Positions 1 through 8,317 of a stretch of 64,000 bases of DNA are shown here, one piece after another (position 1 is the first letter of the stretch; each line of letters starts with the position of its first letter). The position numbers and the translations under genes are program-made. The DNA lies in the NCBI RefSeq assembly GCF_016765635.1, contig NZ_JAESVD010000006.1:1-64000 (forward strand). Direction: 5' to 3'. The notes below the pieces were generated by a model. The model saw only the letters and a list, made by a program, of their open reading frames with translations. It was not told the DNA's origin and did not search any database. This stretch comes from Shewanella schlegeliana. Lineage in GTDB: Bacteria > Pseudomonadota > Gammaproteobacteria > Enterobacterales > Shewanellaceae.

Positions 1-39
1 TTTCGCTAGATCGACTCCAACAACTGAAATGTTATTCAT
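1..39 (-). mobile_element. IS110-family transposase, N-terminal fragment cut by the window edge
   Basis: On the minus strand an ATG at 39 is preceded by a GGAGAAG ribosome-binding site (about 44-50) and opens a frame reading MNNISVVGVDLAK, which runs off the left edge. The VGVDLAK motif carries the first acidic residue of the DEDD (RuvC-like) domain of IS110/IS1111 transposases and stands at the very N-terminus, as in that family. These enzymes recombine DNA using a structured bridge RNA from the non-coding end of the element. Only 13 codons are visible, so the IS110 or IS1111 subgroup and the intactness of the element cannot be judged. One IS1111 subgroup is known to target integron attC sites, which fits the integrase next door, but no site was seen. 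Confidence 0.7.
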
Positions 40-110
40 AATCTTCTCCACTTACGTAAAATCATTTAGACAACGTAAAAGGGAGGAGCGTCCATCTCAT
101 TATTTGTATA

Positions 111-230
111 GTGCGCATGCGCGTTTACCTCATTAGACCAGCTAAAACGCGCACAACTAAGTTTTTGTATTTATTGGGTAAAACGAAATATAGAAAAATA
201 ACCTTTTAGAGAAAACGCGCATGCGCGTTT
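111..230. repeat. Palindromic AAACGCGC/GCGCGTTT motif cluster
   Basis: The octamer AAACGCGC or its complement occurs four times: 119-126 (GCGCGTTT), 145-152 (AAACGCGC), 213-220 (AAACGCGC) and 223-230 (GCGCGTTT). The last two form a perfect 18-base palindrome at 213-230. The first two can pair as a stem with a loop of about 16 bases. This lies between the transposase start and intI. It could be a folded IS-end RNA (bridge RNA), an operator or a recombination site; the sequence alone does not decide. Confidence 0.5.
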
Positions 231-359
231 ATTAAACCTGTTATTTAAATAAACACCAATATAAGGCATTGATGTTACAGGACAAATATTTTCTCCTCAA
301 GTATAAGTGCGCATCATTTGTACAATATTTTTCTGGAAAAATGAGCAAAGCAGATAATA

Positions 360-375
360 CTGTGTAAATAAACAG
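360..375 (+). promoter_or_regulatory. LexA (SOS) box upstream of intI
   Basis: CTGTGTAAATAAACAG fits the gammaproteobacterial LexA consensus CTGT-N8-ACAG with all eight fixed bases. It ends 17 bases before the intI start codon, where LexA would block transcription. Control of integron integrases by SOS is established in Vibrio cholerae and class 1 integrons. The inference is that DNA damage induces this integrase. Confidence 0.85.
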
Positions 376-392
376 TTTAAGAGTGACTTCCC

Positions 393-1355
393 ATGACAGC
401 TAAAAAAAGCCCTTTTTTGACTCAAGTGAGTCAAGGTATGCGTATGCGCGGTTATAGTATCAAAACTGAAAAAGCATATTTATATTGGATTAAAGCCTTT
501 ATCAACTTTCAAAGAAAGCGCCACCCAGAAGTCATGGGCCATGCTGAAGTGACGCAATTCCTAAGCTTTTTATCTAACTCGCGTAATGTCGCAATTAATA
601 CACAGAAGGTTGCGCTTAATGCACTTGTGTATCTTTATCATAAGCACTTAAAACAAGAGTTAGGTGACTTGGGCTTTAGATATGCAACCAAGCAAAGGCA
701 GTTACCTATTGTACTTTCAACAGACGAAGTTGCAGAGGTTCTTTGCCAGCTCAATGGGCGAGACCAGCTTATTGTCCAGTTACTCTATGGCAGCGGGCTA
801 CGTATCTCAGAATGTTTGAGATTGCGTATTCAGGATATCGATCTTGCACGTTGCTCACTCACTGTCAGAAATGGAAAAGGCCACAAAGATAGACAAACCA
901 TTCTCAGTCAAAAATGTGCTAATAAACTCCCTGCTTATATTGATGCTGCGCGTGCTATTCAAATTAAAGACAATACCAATGGTATTGGGCCATCTTTACC
1001 CAATGCACTAGAACGTAAATACCCCAATGCATTTAGGCAAGCAGGGTGGATGTTTGTTTTCCCATCAAGTACCACAAGTGATAACCCTTATACTAAAACC
1101 CACTGTCGACACCATTTACATCAGAGTGTTATTCGAAAAGCGCTTGCGGCAGCGGTACGAAAAACTAATATCATCAAGCGTGTTACATGCCATACTTTTA
1201 GGCATAGCTTTGCTACCCATTTACTTCAGGCTGGGAGAGATATAAGAAGCATTCAGGAGCTACTCGGTCACAATGATGTTAATACCACTCAAATCTATAC
1301 TCATGTGCTTGGTCAACATTATGCCGGAACCGTTAGCCCGCTAGATAATCTTTAA
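393..1355 (+). CDS. intI: Integron integrase (tyrosine recombinase IntI)
   Basis: Full-length 320-residue tyrosine recombinase. An N-terminal SAM-like DNA-binding domain (about 8-95) precedes the catalytic domain, with Arg137 (in GSGLRISE), Lys162/165 (NGKGHKDR), His267-x-x-Arg270 (CHTFRHSF), His293 (LLGHND) and nucleophile Tyr302 (QIYTHV). What marks it as IntI rather than XerC/D is the extra segment around 201-225 (LPNALERKYP...WMFVFPS), the integron-specific patch needed to bind folded attC hairpins. It would excise and insert gene cassettes. It appears intact. A perfect LexA box lies just upstream. Cassettes normally lie beyond attI on the side away from intI, which here is the left edge where an IS110 element begins; no cassette is visible inside the window. 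It belongs to the chromosomal integrase type found in Shewanella; the exact clade is not determined. Confidence 0.93.
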   Translation: MTAKKSPFLTQVSQGMRMRGYSIKTEKAYLYWIKAFINFQRKRHPEVMGHAEVTQFLSFLSNSRNVAINTQKVALNALVYLYHKHLKQELGDLGFRYATKQRQLPIVLSTDEVAEVLCQLNGRDQLIVQLLYGSGLRISECLRLRIQDIDLARCSLTVRNGKGHKDRQTILSQKCANKLPAYIDAARAIQIKDNTNGIGPSLPNALERKYPNAFRQAGWMFVFPSSTTSDNPYTKTHCRHHLHQSVIRKALAAAVRKTNIIKRVTCHTFRHSFATHLLQAGRDIRSIQELLGHNDVNTTQIYTHVLGQHYAGTVSPLDNL

Positions 1356-1463
1356 TCTACTTAAACGAGAGTCTCCTAGATTGACTTGTAACAATGTCCA
1401 TATCTAACGGCCAGTTCAGAATCCTTGCTTCTCGTTTGTCACACAAAGTTTCGCTTTACTCAC

Positions 1464-1696
1464 CGTGCTGCAGCAGTATCTGCACATAAGGTCGTTCCTT
1501 CACATCTGACCCATAGGGATATGGGAAATGTCATTATGATGTAGGGAACATCATTGACCGTGTGATCACGACATTCGGACATCCTGTCCAGCAGCCGCTG
1601 CAGGTGATTGATAGCTAAGTAGCTGCAACGCAAAATGTACTCACCCTTAGCCAATAACTAAAACATGTAATCAACCTTAATTCGAAGACTAACAAG
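1464..1696. repeat. Imperfect direct repeat, copy A
   Basis: Shares three blocks in order with copy B at 1953-2133: the block around CAGCAGTATCTGCACATAAG (1464-1506), the block around CACGACATTCGGACATCCTG (1560-1613), and a tail with ATGTAATCAACCTTAATTCG (1662-1696). Copy A has about 50 extra bases between the first two blocks. The pair resembles a dispersed intergenic repeat family; genome copy number cannot be judged here. Confidence 0.6.
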
Positions 1697-1766
1697 CTTT
1701 GGGGCATTTCTAATTTAGAAACCAAACATCTCTGCCGAATGAGTACGCCAATTAACAAGTGTAGAT

Positions 1767-1936
1767 ACGGCTGAAGCCGTCGAAAACAGGGTGAGAGATA
1801 ACGAAGTTATCAAGCTCTCGAACGAGAGGCATGGATGCCGAACTGGCTTTTAAACATGGAGGTAGTTTGTTTTCGTTGAGCCTACAAGGCCAATTATGTT
1901 CCTTACATAATTTGGCATTTCCTCCATCCTTGGAGG
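1767..1936. repeat. Series of short perfect hairpins between the two repeat copies
   Basis: Successive inverted repeats can be read: ACGGCT-GA-AGCCGT (1767-1780), GATAAC-GAA-GTTATC nested inside GAGAG...CTCTC (about 1793-1820), GGCAT-GG-ATGCC shortly after, AATTATGT-N5-ACATAATT (1892-1912) and CCTCCA-TCCT-TGGAGG (1921-1936). No coding frame explains them. They look like part of a composite repeat or a structured RNA. Confidence 0.5.
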
Positions 1937-1952
1937 TCAGACGTACTTGAGG

Positions 1953-2133
1953 CGTGCTTCAGCAGTGTCTGCACATAAGGTCGTTCATTCACATCCATGT
2001 GGTCACGACATTCGGACATCCTGTCCAGCACCCGCTGCAGGCGATTGATAACTATGAATCAACAAGTTCAAACTGCTACTTGGTAGCACCAACCCCAAAA
2101 ATGTAATCAGCCTTCATTCGAAGGCTAATCAAC
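1953..2133. repeat. Imperfect direct repeat, copy B
   Basis: Second copy of the repeat at 1464-1696, lacking the roughly 50-base middle insertion. Its tail contains AGCCTTC-ATTC-GAAGGCT (2109-2126), a perfect 7-bp hairpin, and ends at the stop codon of the nucleoside hydrolase gene. That hairpin could act as the 3' end of the hydrolase transcript. Confidence 0.6.
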
Positions 2134-3101
2134 TAGTTGTAAGCTTCTAAACATTCAACAATTAAGTCAACAAAGCCTTGTCTATCGAGCTTGCACAATA
2201 CTTGGGTGTTGTGTGGATTATTGGTTAGCTGATAGCGGTCAACCACCGTCATGCCCTGGGTGTACTCACCTTTGGTTTCAACACCGACCCAGCAATCGTA
2301 CGAGGTGAATAACTCAGGCTTGAGTAACCAAGCGATGGTGCAAGGGTCGTGCAACGGTGCGCCTTCAAAACCCCATTTGGGATCCCTGTGGTAGATCATA
2401 AAGAAATCCAGAAGTTCGGCCACACACTTGGCGACTGGGTTATGAATTGCACGAATACGTTCAATATCTTCATCCATGATCTGCGCCTGGTGGGTAATGT
2501 CTAGGCCGCACATGGTGATAGGAATGCCCGATTTAAACACCATGTCAGCCGCTTCCGGATCGACGAAGATGTTAAATTCAGCCGCAGGTGTCCAGTTACC
2601 GGCTTCAGCTGCGCCGCCCATCAGTACGATGCGCTCAATCTTGCAGTGAAGCTCTGGGTAAGTTGCTAAAAATAGCGCAATATTGGTCAGCGGGCCTGAA
2701 GGCACTAGGGTTACGGTTTCATCACTTTCGCGCACTTTTTGCGCCATCAACTCGATACCTGAAATCGTTAGCGGCTCAAATGCAGGGTCGGGCAGTTTAG
2801 GGCCATCTAGGCCACTTTCTCCATGGACATTATCGGCAATGATCAGCTCTCGGGCTAAAGGCTTAGGCGCTCCTGCTGCAACAGGAATATCGTGACGCTC
2901 AAGTAGGGTTAGAATACGCAGCGCGTTGTTCAATGTTTTGTCTGGGGTTTGGTTACCTGCGCTGGTTGTTACCGCTAACGGTTTAAGTGCACTGCTGCTC
3001 ATAGCGAGGATCAGAGAGATGGCATCGTCATGGCCTGGATCGCAGTCGAGGATAATTGGGGTAACTTTTTGGGATAGTGGTTTTGCTTGAGTAGGGCTCA
3101 T
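2133..3101 (-). CDS. Nucleoside hydrolase (inosine/uridine-preferring family)
   Basis: 322 residues. Hydrolyses the N-glycosidic bond of ribonucleosides to give ribose and free base, for salvage in the cytoplasm. The N-terminal motif [11 protein letters not shown] supplies the aspartates that bind the catalytic calcium; [11 protein letters not shown] (about two-thirds through the first half) and HDPC near the C-terminus complete the family signature. The start is taken at the ATG at 3101 because GGAG lies 7 bases upstream; a longer in-frame TTG start at 3116 has no such support. It is similar to RihA/RihB/RihC but the substrate preference cannot be told from sequence. It stands alone, followed by repeat DNA. 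No regulator is adjacent. Confidence 0.9.
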   Translation of the reverse strand: MSPTQAKPLSQKVTPIILDCDPGHDDAISLILAMSSSALKPLAVTTSAGNQTPDKTLNNALRILTLLERHDIPVAAGAPKPLARELIIADNVHGESGLDGPKLPDPAFEPLTISGIELMAQKVRESDETVTLVPSGPLTNIALFLATYPELHCKIERIVLMGGAAEAGNWTPAAEFNIFVDPEAADMVFKSGIPITMCGLDITHQAQIMDEDIERIRAIHNPVAKCVAELLDFFMIYHRDPKWGFEGAPLHDPCTIAWLLKPELFTSYDCWVGVETKGEYTQGMTVVDRYQLTNNPHNTQVLCKLDRQGFVDLIVECLEAYN

Positions 3102-3264
3102 TGTTTGGCTCCGCAAAATGAGTGACTATTAAAATAATTTATCGAATTTGTTTAGCATCCTAGTGAGTTATAGAGGTAAAAACTGTGACTGAGCAATCGC
3201 TTTGGGCCGCTGTGCAGATGTTTTGCTTCATGTTTACGCATTTGTTCAGCTTTTGCACAACCTA

Positions 3265-3302
3265 TAAAAAAGGCCCTTACTAAAGCAATATTAGTAAGGG
3301 CC
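3265..3302 (-). terminator. Rho-independent terminator of ggt
   Basis: Reading leftward, GGCCCTTACTAA pairs perfectly with TTAGTAAGGGCC around a 7-base loop and is followed by a run of T on the minus strand (A at 3265-3271 on plus). It lies about 75 bases past the ggt stop. Confidence 0.9.
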
Positions 3303-3377
3303 GAGTGTCGCTCTTGCTGTGTTAGTGGCTTAATTGCAACACTTCAGTAAACAAACTGCTCTCTATAGAATTCACTA

Positions 3378-5165
3378 TTAGTAACCTGCAGTTTCGCTAC
3401 CTGCGCGGCGGGGATCACTGGAGCCAAATATGCCTTGCTCTGTGACCATAATCGACTGAGTGGAGCCCATGGCATTATTTACCTTGACCTCATGGCCCTT
3501 GGCTTGAAGCAAGCTTTGGGTATCACGGTTAAGGGTATGCTCAACCCGCAGCACGTCCGGTAACCACTGATGGTGCACACGAGGGGCATAGGTCGCCTCG
3601 GCAATATTCAGATCATGATCGATAACATTCATGATGATCTGCATCGTGGTGGTGATAATGCGTGAACCGCCTGGGCTACCTGTAACAATATAGGGCTTGC
3701 CGTCTTTCATCACTATGGTTGGGCTCATTGAGCTCAATGGGCGCTTATTGCCTTCAACGGAGTTGGCTTCACCGCCCACTAAACCATAACCGTTCGGAGT
3801 GCCGGGCTTGGCTGAAAAGTCATCCATCTCATTATTGAGTAAAATCCCGGTACCTTTTGCTACAAGGCCTGAGCCATAGCTGAAGTTGAGGGTATAGGTA
3901 TTCGATACCGCGTTACCCCACTTATCAACCACAGAGTAATGGGTGGTTTGATTGCTCTCATAGGGGGCAAGTTTGCCCGGCTTGATTTCGCTGCTAGGGG
4001 TTGCCTTGTCTAGGGAGATTTGGCTCGCTAGGTGCTTGGCATAATCTTTACTCAGTAGCGCTTTGACAGGCACATCATAAAAGTCAGGATCGCCTAGGTA
4101 CTCGCTACGGTCGGCATAGGCGCGTTTCATTGACTCGGTCATCAGGTGCAGTGTGGCGGCAGTGTTGTGGCCTAACTCTTTAATTGGGTAACCCTCAAGC
4201 ATATTGAGCATCTCGATAATGTGTATACCGCCAGAGGAGGGAGGTGGCATAGAGACCACTTGATAACCGCGATATTCACCCACGACAGGCTCACGCTCGA
4301 CAACTTTGTAGTTTTTGAGATCGGCTAAGGTCATGATCCCGCCAGCTTCTTGAATGGCACTAACCAGCTTTTCTGCTGTTTCGCCTTGGTAGAAGCCTTT
4401 GCTACCGTGCTTGGCGATGAGTGATAGCGAATGAGCCAGTTCGGGCTGCTTTAATAACTCACCACTTTGATAGTCACTGCCGTCGGCCTTATAAAAAATT
4501 TCGGCAGAGCTAGGCCACTGTGCGATGCGTCTCTTAAGGCCCGATAGTGATGCTTGTAGATCGGGGGTAACAATAATGCCTTGTTTCGCCATCTTTATCG
4601 CTGCGTCGGTCACCTGTTTCATGGTCATAGTGCCGTATTTCTCGAGTGCCAACTCCATGCCCATCACAGTGCCGGGGACGCCGACAGCTAAACCGTGTTC
4701 ACGGCTGAGCTTATCGACAGGATTGCCATCTTTATCGAGGAAAATATCGCGATGTGCGCTACTCGGGGCCATTTCTCGGTAATCGATGGCGATAGTTTTG
4801 TTAGGCTCATTTAGGTGAACCAGCATAAAGCCGCCGCCACCGATGTTGCCTGCTCTTGGCAGAGTTACCGCTAAACTAAAGCCTACGGCTACCGCCGCAT
4901 CGACCGCATTACCGCCCTGTTTTAAGATCTCAACACCCGCTTGTGTGGCAAGAGCTTCTTGACTCGACACCATGCCGTACTTAGCCCAGATTGGCTGAGC
5001 GGTAGCGATATGGCTATAGATAGAGGTTTCGTTGGCCTGTGCGGGCAGGGGAGTTGTGGCACTAAGCGTTAACGGAATAGCCATTGAAATGGTGAGAGCC
5101 AATGCTTTTATCGAATAAGGCTTAAGTGAATAAGATTTAAGCAAGAAGGTCTTAAAAGCGCGCAT
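3378..5165 (-). CDS. ggt: Gamma-glutamyltranspeptidase, periplasmic
   Basis: 595 residues. Cleaves gamma-glutamyl bonds of glutathione and transfers the glutamyl group to water or amino acids, in the periplasm. The proenzyme self-cleaves before a threonine that becomes the nucleophile; here it is about Thr407 in NQTTHYSVVD, the same motif as E. coli Thr391. The glycine-rich GNIGGGGFMLVH, the PPPSSGG and the GSPGGSRI motifs are present. The N-terminus is basic then hydrophobic and ends in an Ala-rich cleavage region, i.e. a signal peptide. The ATG at 5165 is chosen because AGGA sits 7 bases upstream; a start at 5255 would add 30 hydrophilic residues before the signal peptide. Followed by a strong terminator at 3265-3302. 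Monocistronic. Confidence 0.95.
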   Translation of the reverse strand: MRAFKTFLLKSYSLKPYSIKALALTISMAIPLTLSATTPLPAQANETSIYSHIATAQPIWAKYGMVSSQEALATQAGVEILKQGGNAVDAAVAVGFSLAVTLPRAGNIGGGGFMLVHLNEPNKTIAIDYREMAPSSAHRDIFLDKDGNPVDKLSREHGLAVGVPGTVMGMELALEKYGTMTMKQVTDAAIKMAKQGIIVTPDLQASLSGLKRRIAQWPSSAEIFYKADGSDYQSGELLKQPELAHSLSLIAKHGSKGFYQGETAEKLVSAIQEAGGIMTLADLKNYKVVEREPVVGEYRGYQVVSMPPPSSGGIHIIEMLNMLEGYPIKELGHNTAATLHLMTESMKRAYADRSEYLGDPDFYDVPVKALLSKDYAKHLASQISLDKATPSSEIKPGKLAPYESNQTTHYSVVDKWGNAVSNTYTLNFSYGSGLVAKGTGILLNNEMDDFSAKPGTPNGYGLVGGEANSVEGNKRPLSSMSPTIVMKDGKPYIVTGSPGGSRIITTTMQIIMNVIDHDLNIAEATYAPRVHHQWLPDVLRVEHTLNRDTQSLLQAKGHEVKVNNAMGSTQSIMVTEQGIFGSSDPRRAGSETAGY

Positions 5166-5388
5166 GTTCAATCCTTTGTATTTATTGTTATCGCGAAACA
5201 GTAATGGTTGTCTGTTATGGCTTGAAGACAATCTGTTAGAACATTGTGACTTCAAACCTTATGACAGCAATGTGACGTTAATAGTCAATAAATGCAAGTG
5301 TGCGGTGCTGGGTTTATGAGCATTGCTTAATGAGCACTGCTTGAGGTTCAAGAGTTGTGCTGCTTTCTATTAAGGCAAGGCTAAAGCT

Positions 5389-5715
5389 TTAGTTCGACAG
5401 TGCCTTTAGTCTTGCTGACTCGGATTTCGCCTCTTGTAGGCCTTCGATTAGCTTATCCACCTGGGCATCATTTAGGCAGTAGAGCGACACGATATCGACT
5501 GCAAATTCGCCAACGGCGGTAAACTTTACTCCGCCATTAGCACAAAGAACCGGTGCCATGTAGGCTGATACGTAGAGCGTTGCGTCATTGGCACTGACTG
5601 ATATTTTTTTGCCTTCAATGGTCATTGCATGGGAAGTTGTTGAGGTAAGTAAACCCATAATCATGATTAAAGCGATAATAATGTGAATGAAACTTGAGCT
5701 AAATATTCTGGTCAT
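5389..5715 (-). CDS. Small secreted protein of unknown function
   Basis: 108 residues. The first 30 residues form a clear Sec signal peptide (hydrophobic stretch with a cleavage-like SHA). The mature part of about 78 residues has two cysteines (APVLCANGG and SLYCLND), which could form one disulfide in the periplasm, and a charged helical C-terminus. I do not recognise a family. It lies alone between ggt and a lipoprotein gene, both in the same direction, with gaps over 200 bases, so it probably has its own promoter. Confidence 0.6.
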   Translation of the reverse strand: MTRIFSSSFIHIIIALIMIMGLLTSTTSHAMTIEGKKISVSANDATLYVSAYMAPVLCANGGVKFTAVGEFAVDIVSLYCLNDAQVDKLIEGLQEAKSESARLKALSN

Positions 5716-5911
5716 GTGGCGGTTCTCTGTAAGTTATGTTGGTATGAGTATACAGGTGTATACCGTCTGGGTTCAATACAGTTGTCTAGTTTGTTGTATT
5801 TTTCTTGAACTCAGTCAAATGAAAACGGTTGTGCAGCTTTTTAGCTTGATAGGAGAAGATTGATATCTCGGCGATAAGTATTGGAAATGATAGGGATTAG
5901 GTGAAAGGATA

Positions 5912-5942
5912 AGAAAATGCCAAGCATTGAGCCTGGCATTTT
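5912..5942 (-). terminator. Terminator downstream of the lipoprotein gene
   Basis: AAAATGCCA (5914-5922) pairs with TGGCATTTT (5934-5942) around an 11-base loop; on the minus strand the stem is followed by TTTTCTT. It sits just after the stop of the lipoprotein gene. Confidence 0.7.
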
Positions 5943-5954
5943 GGTAAAGATAAT

Positions 5955-6329
5955 TTATTGGCTGCTTAGCTGTTGCTGTATAGACGCCGCTAATTTGTGG
6001 ACCCACTTATTATAGTTTCGGTGGATCTCACCATCGCTATAATCGAGGTTAGTACTATCTACATAGTTGATATTGTAAAAATGCTCATCATAGCTAATAC
6101 GCACATGTGCTTTATGGGATCTCACCGTGATGTAGGCATCGATGGTGTTGTTGTCAGCTTTGATTGGCGTCCAGCCCTTGGCTTTACAGCCTTTCATTAT
6201 CGCAACTTCTATCGACTGCCTACTCTCTGCTGGTATCGGTTCTTGAGTTAGGTTGACGAGCTTAACTGAGGTGCAAGCTGACAAAGATAACGCGCTTACT
6301 AGTAAAAATAGTATTTTGAATGATTTCAT
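5955..6329 (-). CDS. Putative lipoprotein
   Basis: 124 residues. A short hydrophobic N-terminus ends in the lipobox LSLSAC, so Cys is the predicted lipidated residue, followed by Thr-Ser, which does not carry the Asp+2 inner-membrane retention signal; outer-membrane placement is therefore likely. The remainder is a small alpha/beta-looking domain (about 25-120) without a motif I recognise, with a predicted helical C-terminus. The ATG at 6329 is chosen over a start at 6371 because the longer form would put 14 charged residues before the signal sequence. Function unknown. Confidence 0.7.
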   Translation of the reverse strand: MKSFKILFLLVSALSLSACTSVKLVNLTQEPIPAESRQSIEVAIMKGCKAKGWTPIKADNNTIDAYITVRSHKAHVRISYDEHFYNINYVDSTNLDYSDGEIHRNYNKWVHKLAASIQQQLSSQ

Positions 6330-6413
6330 TAGGTGTACCTTTTTATCCTTTGCTCTGTAAGCTTGATCCATTCGATTATTAAATCTAACTAACGTCTCTA
6401 CTCTAAACGAGGC

Positions 6414-7034
6414 TTAGCCTAGCGCTAACCATATACCCACTGCTAACATCAAGCTACCTGCAATACGGTTCATCCATTTGATATTATCGCTGCGGCTTAA
6501 GAATATTCTAAGGCTCTTACCACCTGCGGCATAGGCCATCATGCTGATGAGTTCTGTGAATAGAATAATGCTCACCAGCGCTACAAGCTGTGGGGCAACG
6601 TCGCGTTCGACGCTGATAAACGGTGGTAATAAGGAGACCATAAACGCCCAACCTTTAGGATTGGCGATAGCGGTGAAAAAGCCTTGGGAGATCAGCTCAA
6701 TATTACTGACGCTAGGCGTTTGCTGACCTTCAATGATGGCCATCTTGCCTCTTGAGCGCCACATATTGATGCCGATATAGCATAGATAGAGCCCGCCTAC
6801 CCATTTGAGCATGGCAAAAAGCTCTGGGTAGTTAAGCATGATGCTGGCTACGCCCATTACCGCAGCAACGGCAACTAAAGCGACACCAACCAGCTCGCCG
6901 ACCATCATCCACAGGGTACGACGAAAGCCAATACTCATGCCAAGCGTCATGGCTAATGTCATGCACATACCGGGTGTGATAGAGACAAAAAAGAATGTGG
7001 GAAGAAATACGGCTAATAAAGTTAAATCTGGCAT
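6414..7034 (-). CDS. LysE/RhtB-family amino acid exporter
   Basis: 206 residues with about six hydrophobic segments. The N-terminal FLPTFFFVSITPGMCMTLAM matches the conserved first helix of LysE/RhtB transporters (the TPGP-like motif is here TPGM), and the following GxRRTLWMMVGE loop is typical. Such proteins export amino acids such as threonine, homoserine or leucine across the inner membrane by proton antiport. NPKGWAFM around residue 125 is a second family signature. The substrate cannot be assigned. The ATG at 7034 has only a weak ribosome-binding site. It lies downstream of hpd but is separated by a terminator. Confidence 0.85.
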   Translation of the reverse strand: MPDLTLLAVFLPTFFFVSITPGMCMTLAMTLGMSIGFRRTLWMMVGELVGVALVAVAAVMGVASIMLNYPELFAMLKWVGGLYLCYIGINMWRSRGKMAIIEGQQTPSVSNIELISQGFFTAIANPKGWAFMVSLLPPFISVERDVAPQLVALVSIILFTELISMMAYAAGGKSLRIFLSRSDNIKWMNRIAGSLMLAVGIWLALG

Positions 7035-7112
7035 TTTTTATAAGTTAAACAGCTAAACGTGAAAAGGCGCACAGTGTAGAGAAGAAGGGCAATTTTGGAT
7101 AGGGGAAGATAA

Positions 7113-7140
7113 TAAAAAACCAGCCTTTTAGCTGGTTTTT
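7113..7140. terminator. Terminator downstream of hpd
   Basis: AAAACCAGC (7116-7124) pairs with GCTGGTTTT (7131-7139) around a 6-base loop, with A-run and T-run on either side, so it can act in both directions. It ends the hmgA-hpd transcript before the lysE-type gene. Confidence 0.85.
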
Positions 7141-7186
7141 ATCCTAATTGGCTCATCGTCACCAATCAAGGTGAAAGGGCTGTGGT

Positions 7187-8227
7187 TTAAAGCACGCCGC
7201 GGCGCTGTTGATCGCGCTCAATGGATTCGAATAAAGCCTTAAAATTACCTTCACCAAATCCGAGGTTATTCTTACGCTGAATGATCTCGATAAAGATGGG
7301 ACCAAATAGGTTTTTGGTAAAGATCTGCAGTAGGTAACCTTCATCATCGCCATCAACCAAGATCTGATGATGCTTAATGCGCTCACGATCTTCCGTTACC
7401 TGGGGCACCTTGTCGAAGATGGTATCGTAATATTCAGGAATAATATCTAAGGTCTGAATCGATGTGCCTTCCATCGCATCGAGTGAGCCAACAATGTCAC
7501 GGCTTCTAAAGGCAAGGTGCTGAACGCCTGGACCATCGTATTCACGTAGATACTCATCAATCTGGTTTTTATCGTTGCCTTTACCTTCATTAATCGGGAT
7601 ACAGAAGCTGCCATCGGGTGAGCGCAGGGCGTAGGAGATAAGTGCCGTTTGTGAGCCTTTGATGTCAAAGTAACGAACCTCAGTAAAGCCAAAGATATCT
7701 TTATAGAAGTTTGACCAATACTCCATGGTTCCTTTGTAGACATTATTGGTAAGATGATCCACCTCGATAAAGCCTTTCTCTTGAACGATGATCTGCTCGT
7801 CTAGATCTTCAAAATCGGTGGCATAGATATTATCTGTTTCGCCAAAGGTATCGATAAAGTAGATTAGGCTATCGCCAATACCGTAAATAGCGGGATAGGG
7901 CATGTCTTTTGCTGCGTCATCGGCAGGCTTTGCACCACGGGCTACCGCGCTATCGAATGCAAATTGGGCGTCTTCGACACGCCAACCCATAGAACAAATA
8001 GCCGGGCCATGGCTTTTTGCAAACTCGGCAGAAAAACCTTTGCGCTCGGTATTCAATAAAAAGTTAATGTCGTTCTGCTTGTAGTACAAAATCTCTTTCG
8101 TTTTTGACTTCTTTAACAGTGAAAAGCCAAAATCGATAAAGACTTGATGCATGAAGTCTTGTTCTGGTGTCGCAAACTCGGTGAATTCGATGCCGAGTAG
8201 GCCCAGTGGGTTTTGTTCGCTTGCCAT
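7187..8227 (-). CDS. hpd: 4-hydroxyphenylpyruvate dioxygenase
   Basis: 346 residues. Converts 4-hydroxyphenylpyruvate to homogentisate in tyrosine breakdown. Two vicinal-oxygen-chelate domains are visible. The Fe(II) ligands fit the family: His in VDHLTNNV (about 160), His in VQHLAFRS (about 240) and Glu in FIEIIQR (about 320). The start is the ATG at 8227, with GAGG 8 bases upstream; a TTG at 8245 is the longer alternative. It follows hmgA after a 90-base gap, so the next enzyme of the pathway is co-transcribed. Homogentisate overproduction relative to hmgA would give pyomelanin, a trait known in Shewanella. Maleylacetoacetate isomerase and fumarylacetoacetase genes are not in this window. 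Confidence 0.95.
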   Translation of the reverse strand: MASEQNPLGLLGIEFTEFATPEQDFMHQVFIDFGFSLLKKSKTKEILYYKQNDINFLLNTERKGFSAEFAKSHGPAICSMGWRVEDAQFAFDSAVARGAKPADDAAKDMPYPAIYGIGDSLIYFIDTFGETDNIYATDFEDLDEQIIVQEKGFIEVDHLTNNVYKGTMEYWSNFYKDIFGFTEVRYFDIKGSQTALISYALRSPDGSFCIPINEGKGNDKNQIDEYLREYDGPGVQHLAFRSRDIVGSLDAMEGTSIQTLDIIPEYYDTIFDKVPQVTEDRERIKHHQILVDGDDEGYLLQIFTKNLFGPIFIEIIQRKNNLGFGEGNFKALFESIERDQQRRGVL

Positions 8228-8317
8228 TGTTGTGTCCTCTGTCAATTTATTGCTACATGCCAGCCATTCTGTTGATGGCTTCTTTTGATAGCTTAAAGTC
8301 TTGATAAATCGCCTTGG

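Larger units (their letters stand above)
40..392. other. Non-coding spacer between IS110 element and integron integrase
   Basis: No gene is seen in this 353-base stretch. It should hold the outer end of the IS110 element and the intI promoter region, and would be expected to hold attI if the IS lies outside it. It is AT-rich apart from GC palindromes at 111-127, 143-153 and 213-230. I could not locate the exact IS end: no terminal inverted repeat or target duplication is obvious from this side alone. No clear GTTRRRY core on either strand marks an attI. Confidence 0.5.
1356..2132. other. Non-coding repeat-rich stretch downstream of intI
   Basis: No supported gene lies in these 777 bases. The stretch consists of two imperfect direct repeats (annotated separately) with a series of small perfect hairpins between them. 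The minus-strand open frame at 1460-1654 lies inside the repeat, has no ribosome-binding site and shows no known motif, so I do not call it. Confidence 0.6.

Noticed and set aside
1460..1654. Minus-strand 64-residue reading frame downstream of intI
   Set aside because: It lies inside the repeated element, lacks a ribosome-binding site and shows no protein motif.
40..2132. attI or attC sites and gene cassettes around the integron integrase
   Set aside because: I looked for paired RYYYAAC/GTTRRRY cores on both strands. Single matches exist (for example ATCTAAC near 1404), but no partner core at the right spacing with inverted symmetry was found, so no site is called.
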